From: JAJVIP01 sp964405835
GTDB lineage: Bacteria > Elusimicrobiota > Elusimicrobia > F11
Reading direction: 5' to 3'
NCBI GenBank assembly: GCA_964405835.1
Contig: CAYOPN010000071.1
Span: 1 to 8,906, forward strand
Length of the DNA stretch: 8,906 nt
Shown: positions 1 to 6,800 of the stretch, piece by piece
Position numbering within the stretch: the stretch's first letter is position 1
How the letters are laid out: each line of letters opens with the position of its first letter
The notes under the pieces: generated by a model
Databases searched by the model: none
Seen by the model: only the letters and a program-made list of their open reading frames with translations
What the model was told of the DNA's origin: nothing
Program-made: the position numbers and the translations under genes

Positions 1-783
1 CGGATGTTCGCTGTCGAGCGCTTCGGGTTTGCAGTCGGACGATTGCTGGTTGATGACGTCATGCCACCAATGGTCGCGGCCCGCCTGCATATGGATGATT
101 TGTTTGGTGCGCTGATAGACGATGACGCTCTTTATCCCGGGGCAATTCTTGAGCGCTTCATCAACCGCGTCTTTGAGATTGACCGGCGCGCCGCGGCGGA
201 AACCGCCGTCGGCCGTGATCACGAACGTCGCTTGCGCGTCGGTGATGCGGTCGACCAACGATTGCGCGCTGAAACCACCGAACACGACGGAGTGGGTTGC
301 TCCGATCCGCGCGCAGGCCAGCATAGCTATCGCCAACTCCGGCACCATCGGCATGTAAATAATGATGCGATCGCCTTTCTTCACGCCCTGATTCTTAAGC
401 GCGTTAGCGAATTTGCAGACTTCAATATGAAGTTGGTTGTACGTCAGGACGCGTTGGTCGCCGGGCTCGCCTTCCCAGATAATGGCTGCTTTGTTCTTGC
501 GCCACGACGCTACGTGCCGGTCGAGACAATTATAGGAGGCGTTAATTTTTCCACCGAGGAACCACTTTGAAAACGGGGCTTTCCATTCGAGGACTTTGTT
601 CCAGGGTTTGAACCAGCTGAGGTGGGCTTTGGCCTGGGCGGCCCAAAACTTTTCGGGGTTTTTTACGGAAGCGTTGTAGGTCTTTTCGTAATCGCGGAGA
701 CTTTTCACATGCGCCGCCGCGGAAAATTCCGGACGCGGCTTGAACACGCGTTTCTCTTTCAAAATGGATGTGATCTCAGACAT
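1..783 (-). CDS. acs: Acetyl-CoA synthetase (AMP-forming), N-terminal 261 residues, cut by the left edge
   Basis: Acs (EC 6.2.1.1) activates acetate with ATP to acetyl-AMP and then to acetyl-CoA in the cytoplasm, for acetate use and scavenging. The 261 visible codons follow the bacterial Acs pattern closely. An N-terminal ACAS_N-type region (about residues 27-85) ends in NCLDRH (85-90). AIIWEGE (100-106), the block IYMPMVPELAIAMLACARIG (142-161), HSVVFGGFS (164-172), ITADGGFRRG (189-198) and GRDHWWHDV (235-243) follow. R196 falls where the first CoA-contacting Arg of the Salmonella enzyme lies; the second Arg position is Ala here, which I believe also occurs in other Acs proteins. The frame leaves the window at SEHP, just before the expected YTSGSTGKPKG AMP-binding loop, so about 390 further residues and the catalytic core are not visible. 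The start MSEITSILKEKRVF is supported by a GGAGG ribosome site 5 bases upstream and by family length. Propionyl-CoA synthetase is a less likely alternative. The gene lies 31 bases after the giant ORF, so co-transcription is likely. Confidence 0.95.
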   Translation of the reverse strand, partial: MSEITSILKEKRVFKPRPEFSAAAHVKSLRDYEKTYNASVKNPEKFWAAQAKAHLSWFKPWNKVLEWKAPFSKWFLGGKINASYNCLDRHVASWRKNKAAIIWEGEPGDQRVLTYNQLHIEVCKFANALKNQGVKKGDRIIIYMPMVPELAIAMLACARIGATHSVVFGGFSAQSLVDRITDAQATFVITADGGFRRGAPVNLKDAVDEALKNCPGIKSVIVYQRTKQIIHMQAGRDHWWHDVINQQSSDCKPEALDSEHP

Positions 784-814
784 GGTTGCCTCCGTGCCTG
801 GTTTCTACCAAAAG
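784..814 (-). other. 31-base spacer between the giant gene and acs
   Basis: The TAG stop of the giant ORF (817-815) and the acs ATG (783) are separated by 31 bases that hold the acs ribosome site. A weak TGGT-AGAA-ACCA hairpin is the only secondary structure I see, and no U-tract follows it, so it is not a convincing terminator. There is no room here for a complete sigma70-type promoter. A promoter for acs inside the 3' end of the giant gene cannot be excluded. The layout is that of a two-gene transcription unit. Confidence 0.7.
789..793 (-). promoter_or_regulatory. Ribosome binding site of acs
   Basis: On the minus strand the start region reads GGAGG-CAACC-ATG: a full Shine-Dalgarno core 5 bases before the ATG at 783-781. 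This fixes the acs start and shows that acs has its own translation initiation and does not depend on reinitiation from the upstream giant gene. Confidence 0.85.
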
Positions 815-3800
815 CTAGGGTTGGGATGCAGCCAGTCGGCCCACCATCATGAGATGGGTTAGTTCTTCGGTCCGGGTCCGGGCAGGCCGGAGGAGCAGGC
901 CCTGGACAGTGTGGCCATCGGGTTTGGTCCATTCCGTCCGCGAAAGGACTTGTCCGCCGCGTTTCCATGTCGCCTCGGCCTCAATGTTCACGGCATGATC
1001 CGCAAAATAAATCACGCCGTCGGGCGCGACCAAGCCATGCAGCGTGTCAGCATGCGCTTCATCCAAGTTCGAGTTCAGCTTGCCCACGGCTTCCCGCATT
1101 CCCAACGTTTCCTCGTACTCGGCAAAAACATTTTCGGCTCCAACCGGCAAGGGCAACCCAAACCGGCGGGCAATATGCCGTTCAAACAGGAGTGGAATAA
1201 ACCCGGTTGCATTCCCAGCGAACATGGAAGATATCACCAGCCCGACGCTCTTATTGGTGACGCCCGGAATGTCAACGGGTTCAATGGCCGAGGGAGGGAT
1301 CCGATCGAGCCCCTTGATCATGATCTTTAAGGATTCCACCACGTCATCCGTTGCATCCATCCTAGTGATCAATTCATTGGCGTACGTGGATGAGAACCCG
1401 GAGGCATCCATGGGCAGCAACACCAGTTTTCCTTCCTGCCGCAAAGGCGCCCAACCGCGGCGCTCCACGGCATCGGACATTTGCTGGAAGTCCACATCAA
1501 TCAGGTAGATTTTTGAGAATTTGCGAGAGCTAAAAAGTTCATTGGGAATATCAAACAAGCTGCCCGCGCCGAACACCACGGCGGGTTTCCCTTCCGGCGC
1601 TTGTTCGATGGCCCGGATGATGCCTTGTTTCAGGTTTTTAAAGTGCGGCCCCCAAGCGAACGTATCACTGATGACCTGCAGGTGATTAATGGTGCCGAAC
1701 ATTTCCAAAAGGCTGTGGACTTCAGCCATCCACTTGTTGTGTTTGTGCGTGTGCGACGGTCCAAACCGGCCGTTGTATCCGTTGTATTTGAAGAAGAAAT
1801 AAATAATGAGATGCAGTAACAGCACCAACAATTGTGGAATCCAATAAGCGCTAACGCTTTCCCATACGGATGTTCCGGCCATGGCAAATCCCAATGCGGT
1901 TGCGCCGATGCCGAGCACGTTCAACATCCAGAACACCTTGGTCGCGTAGCGGGAGAAGCTGGCGCGATCGGAAAACGGAATAAATTTGTGGCCGGTGACG
2001 AACCGTCGAATTAAAAGGACCGTGAGAACGATGGAAATGAGTGGGCCCATAACCGAATCAAAGAAGACAATAGGCAGCGCGATCAGCGCGAAGTACCACG
2101 TCTCAATGAACACGCCGCGCACGGTTTGATCGTAGGAGGGGCCGTAAGACCCTGGCGCGCCGTCCAATTTGTTGACCTGGAGGTTGAGGAGGTGCTCGCG
2201 GAAAACGGGGGAGCCGGTCAGTTTTTTGTAGAGGTCTCGTACGTGCCCTCTGAATCCATCGAAGATGTCGCTTTCACCTTCGGAATTTTGCAAACGGCCG
2301 TGGTCGGCCCAATCGTAGAAGGTGTGAAGGAATTCGTAATACCACTTGAGCATGTCCGCTTCGGGCGCGCCGGGATTGTGGTGACGGAAGAAATACAGCA
2401 GGAATTCATCCCACCATTCGGGGTCTTCTTTTGCCGTCAAATCGTAGTTGAACAGGATCCCGTCTCTGATCTTAAGGGTGCCGGACTCGACCATTTTTCC
2501 TTTCCGAAAATAATTCTTGCGTAGGTGCGCGGCGAAAAGCACTTTGGTCGTTTCGTCAAAATGTTTTGCGTCGGCGACGGTGTTCAACGCCGCGGTCCAG
2601 TTCATAAGAAGCGGCACCCCGCCCGGTTTTTCGGCCGTTTCCGCCATAAGCTCTTCAACGACTTTTTTCTTGCCTTTGGCCATGGTCTTAAATGACACGA
2701 GCGTGTTAAGGGCGTTCTCCAGCGCGGCTATTTTTATTTCTTCCTTTTTCCCTTTTGTCTTTATGGGTTTGTACGTGAACGGTAGTTTGATTTCCACCTC
2801 AACTCTTTCAGACGGGATCAATTCGTTATTTTTGATGGCCTTGTTCCACACGGCCCTCAAGAAAAGCTCTTTGACTGGGAGCGATGCTTTCGAGTTGACC
2901 AACAGGGAAAAGAACAACGACCAATTTTGAAGCACCGTTGCCCCATTCTCAAGGCTGGAGGCGTTGACAATGGCGTCTCCAATCAGCTCATAAATTTTCT
3001 GGTCCTTTGATTCTTGCGTCGGTTTCCTGTCCTTGGGGCCAGTTTGGAGCATATCCAGGATGTGATAGGTATCTTCAAGTGCCTTCTGGGTCCGCGCACC
3101 TTGGTTATGAAGGAACATTTTTTCTGCCGCAAATATCTTCGTGATGTTTTCGTAAATCTTTTCCCGCTGCTCCGCGTCGAATTCCAATTTTTCTTTTCCG
3201 GACACGGTCGTGGGGGCCAAGGCAACGGTCGGGTCTTCCAATTCCCCGGTCACAACGTCTTCCGCATGGAATGACTTGTTAAGCCGGTCGGTCTGCAATT
3301 GCAGCCATTCCATCAGACGTTTGGTTTCGGGAGAATCCGGTTGACCCAGTGCGAGGATCTGCGCCATGACATTCCGAACGGAGTGGATGCGGGCGGCGCG
3401 GTCCGCTTCGTAGAGCCGCTCGAAAAACGCTTTCCGGAATTCTTCGGTCAAAACTTGGGCCGGTCCCGCCAGCCAGTCCGGGTTGGCCATGGCGGTCATT
3501 TGGAGCACACGCAGTTCCTTGACGTCTTCGCGGGGACGGCGCTGCGGAGTGATGAATTCGTAATCGTGGGCGTTCCGCGGCGCGTCATAATAAATGATGT
3601 GCGTGATGCCTTTGACGTCCGGGTTGCCCTTGTCACCCCATTGTTTTGGAGTGGTGACCAACACACGGACAGCCGGATTGGTTTCGAACGCGGCCCGGTT
3701 CACTTCCAGCTGGGTCCGGTTGTTTTTTACTTGCTCGTCACCGGAATAATGGAGGGCCCCCAGGTCCGAAAATAACCGGATCAGAGCGGCGTTGTCCTCC

Positions 3801-6800
3801 AAATGGTGCGCTACGATGAGGAACTTGGCGCCCGGGTTTTCTTTGAGTTCCGCTAAAATACGCGCTCTGAGAGCCTCGTGTTTGGGGTTCCGTTTTTTGG
3901 AGCTTCGCCCAAACAATTTGATCATCGCGCTTTCCCATCCGAACAGCCCGGCGAGTCCGTTATCGCGGTAATAATTTACCAGCAGGCCAAACAATTCCTG
4001 CATTTGGTCGTCGAGCAAGACGTAGGGAATGTCGAGATGTTTCACCGTGGGAACAGGATTGCCTTCATTTCCAAAAACGCGCTCCGGGTCAAAGTCGAGC
4101 AAGTATTGCGTTACAAGCCGGAAGAAAGCCTCACGATGCCCGGGTATTTCCAGATTGAATTTTTCCTCGGTGTTATCGTTGTCGGGGTTCAGGATGGTGG
4201 TTTTGGCCACGCCCACGTTGGCGAAGTTCAAAAGTTTCAATAAGGCCGGGATGCCGTTCACGGACGTGGCCCGCGTGAGCGCAATTTTCATGGCGGTTGG
4301 GTTGTCCTGAAGCAGGTCTCCCAACATCGACGAGATCTCGTTGTCGCCAGTCAATTGATGGGCGCCGCCCACCACAACCAGGCCCAGGTTTTTTTTCAAA
4401 TGCGTCAGGACCTGTTCGCCACTGTGATGTCCGTTTCCGTTCCCATTGCCGTTTCCATTCACCGGAGTACGGACCAAAAAATCGGGGGACACAAAAATAA
4501 TCCGTGGCGTGTTTTTCGGCGGCGCCTGCTTTAGACGCGTCATTCGTTCGAGAAGCGTGCCGGGGGTCAGGTCGAGGATGTCAATCGATCCTTCATGAAT
4601 GTCCAGATGCGCCATGGCCTCTCGCCATTCCACCATGAGTTTATCGTCTACGACGAATACGGCGTTCCAGGAAAAATCTTCCCCTTTCCTTTCGGCTTCG
4701 GCCTTGGCGTTGAGAGCCAAGTGGACCGCCAGCGACATGGTAGCGCGCGCGTTTCGGGGCGAATTGAACACGGCGCCTTTGTTCGGACTTACAGAGCGGA
4801 CAAGCAATTCGTAAATGGCGGCTCGTTCAGCGAAAGAGCGTTCGTTCTCTTCGCCTTTGGTTGGCGGCAACGGAGAGTCGAGGACCTTTTTGAATTTTTC
4901 ACGGATGGAAAGCATGATCCGGACCGAATCAAAATAAGCGTTCAGCGGTTGAAGGTCGCCCGATAGGACCTTATCCTCTTTTTCCGGATCGAGGGAAGGA
5001 AGCGGAGCATTCGGGTCCAGGTACGTTTTTTCGAGATACTCTTTGACGGCCTTAGGAGCTTTGGATGCGTCCATTTTTATTTTGGCGGCCGCTCGCGCGT
5101 CCTCAATGAGCCGTTCCACGCTGTTTTCCCCGGCCTTTCTGCCGTGGGCAAAATCGGCAAGCATCAAGTGTTCGATGCTTTCTTGCATGCGGGTGATATG
5201 CAACCCGCGGTTGCTTCCGTAGCGGCGCGCCAAACGCGCGGATAAGATCTCCAGATAGGTCAATGCCTGTGCGCGCGTCATTTTTCCGTAACCGGTGTAT
5301 CGCACGGAAACCTCGGCGTCGTCTTCTTTGGCGCCGCGGTACGACGTGCCGGGAACGGATTTGTCATCCACCGCGAAGAACCGGAACGTGTGGAGTTCGC
5401 CGGGCTGTTTATGGCGCAAGAACAGATTGCCTTCGGCAATCAGGTAACCAGACCCTTCCGGTCCCCGTTTGAGTTTGAATTCGTTCCGGTCGGCGCCGCG
5501 CACGTAGAGCCGCGTGAAATTCAAATTTGTTCCAGGTGCCGGCGTGAGCCGCAAAGAGAACGGGACCACTTCGTACCCGCTGGTCCAGACTTTTCTGTCG
5601 TCCGGCGTTTTCCCCGCCAACAGCACATGGGAAATTTTATAGGCGTCTTTGTCTTTCAGGACGCGCATGGGATCGTCTGTCTTTGTTTTGAGTTTTTCCG
5701 TCACGCTGGTCTTTAACGCCAGTGTTGACGGGTCGGTGTTCATGAGCTCCGGGTTGGTGAGCCGCAAATTCTGCATTGTTTCCGCCCGGTCCTTGGTGGT
5801 CAAGGACGGGTCTTCCAGCAGGTCCGTCAGCGCGCGCAAATCTTCCAAGTCGACCTGTTGTTCGGGTTCGACTGGTTCAATGGCCGGTGCGGCGGCCGGC
5901 ACCGCTTCGGGGGGATTAAAAAGGGAATCGTAGTCGGCTTGGAATTTCGCATTGCCCGATATTTTCCAACCCAAAACAACATCCAGCGGCACTTCGTAAT
6001 GGACGGCAACCGCCTGAAAATCGTTATCGTTTTCAATCAGAACATCCAAGAAATCCGCATCGGCGGGCCTTTTCTCCCGGCGTTCTTTGGTGCCCGGTGT
6101 TTTCTCCAGCCATTTTTTTACGTCGTCTTCCACAAGACCAGGAAATGCCTTCGCGGTCGCCAGCGGACGGCAACGCAATTCCGGCCGCGATGTAATGAAG
6201 AACTGCTCGAGCCATTGTTGCGCCTGTTTGTATTCCACGCGCCGCGCGTCGGCGATGGCCTGGACATCCAGATGATGATCAACGGCCAAGGCCAGCATGT
6301 CCGTATCGCTGGGCGTGGTGTTGCGCTGAGGTTGGAGCGAATCCGTTTCGAGAAAGAATTTTTGCGCGGCCTCCGGCAATTTCTTGAAGTTTGATCCGGC
6401 GGCTTTATAATAGTCGTTAAACATGTCTAGGAACCAATGGGTCACTATTTCGACGGAAATACGCCGTTCGATCGCGGCCGGTCCCGGACGGAAATGATGC
6501 TTATTGAGGATTGCCCGCAACTCCGGGGGGGATGGCCGGACCATGCGGGCCTTCAATACATTGGCCAGCCATTTTTCCACCACATTCACCGGTACTTGGC
6601 GCGCGGCTGCGATATTTTTCGCGTTAAATAAATATTCCTCCGCTAAGGCATCCATGCCGGCCGGCTGTTTTTCACGCCATGGCTTTAAATTTGGATTGGT
6701 GCGATAGAGTTCTTTCGCTTTCTCGGCGGTGATGATGAAATCCTTGGGAAATTCCCGAATGATAGCGTCCCACTGTTTAGGGTCGCCGTCCGACAATTTC

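Noticed and set aside
4..570. Long plus-strand ORF (188 codons) opposite acs
   Set aside because: It is the antisense shadow of a strongly conserved Acs reading frame. Its translation resembles no protein I know and is Arg- and His-rich, as expected of a complementary frame.
784..814. Rho-independent terminator between the two genes
   Set aside because: Only a 4-base-pair stem (TGGT/ACCA) can form, and no T-tract follows it on the minus strand.
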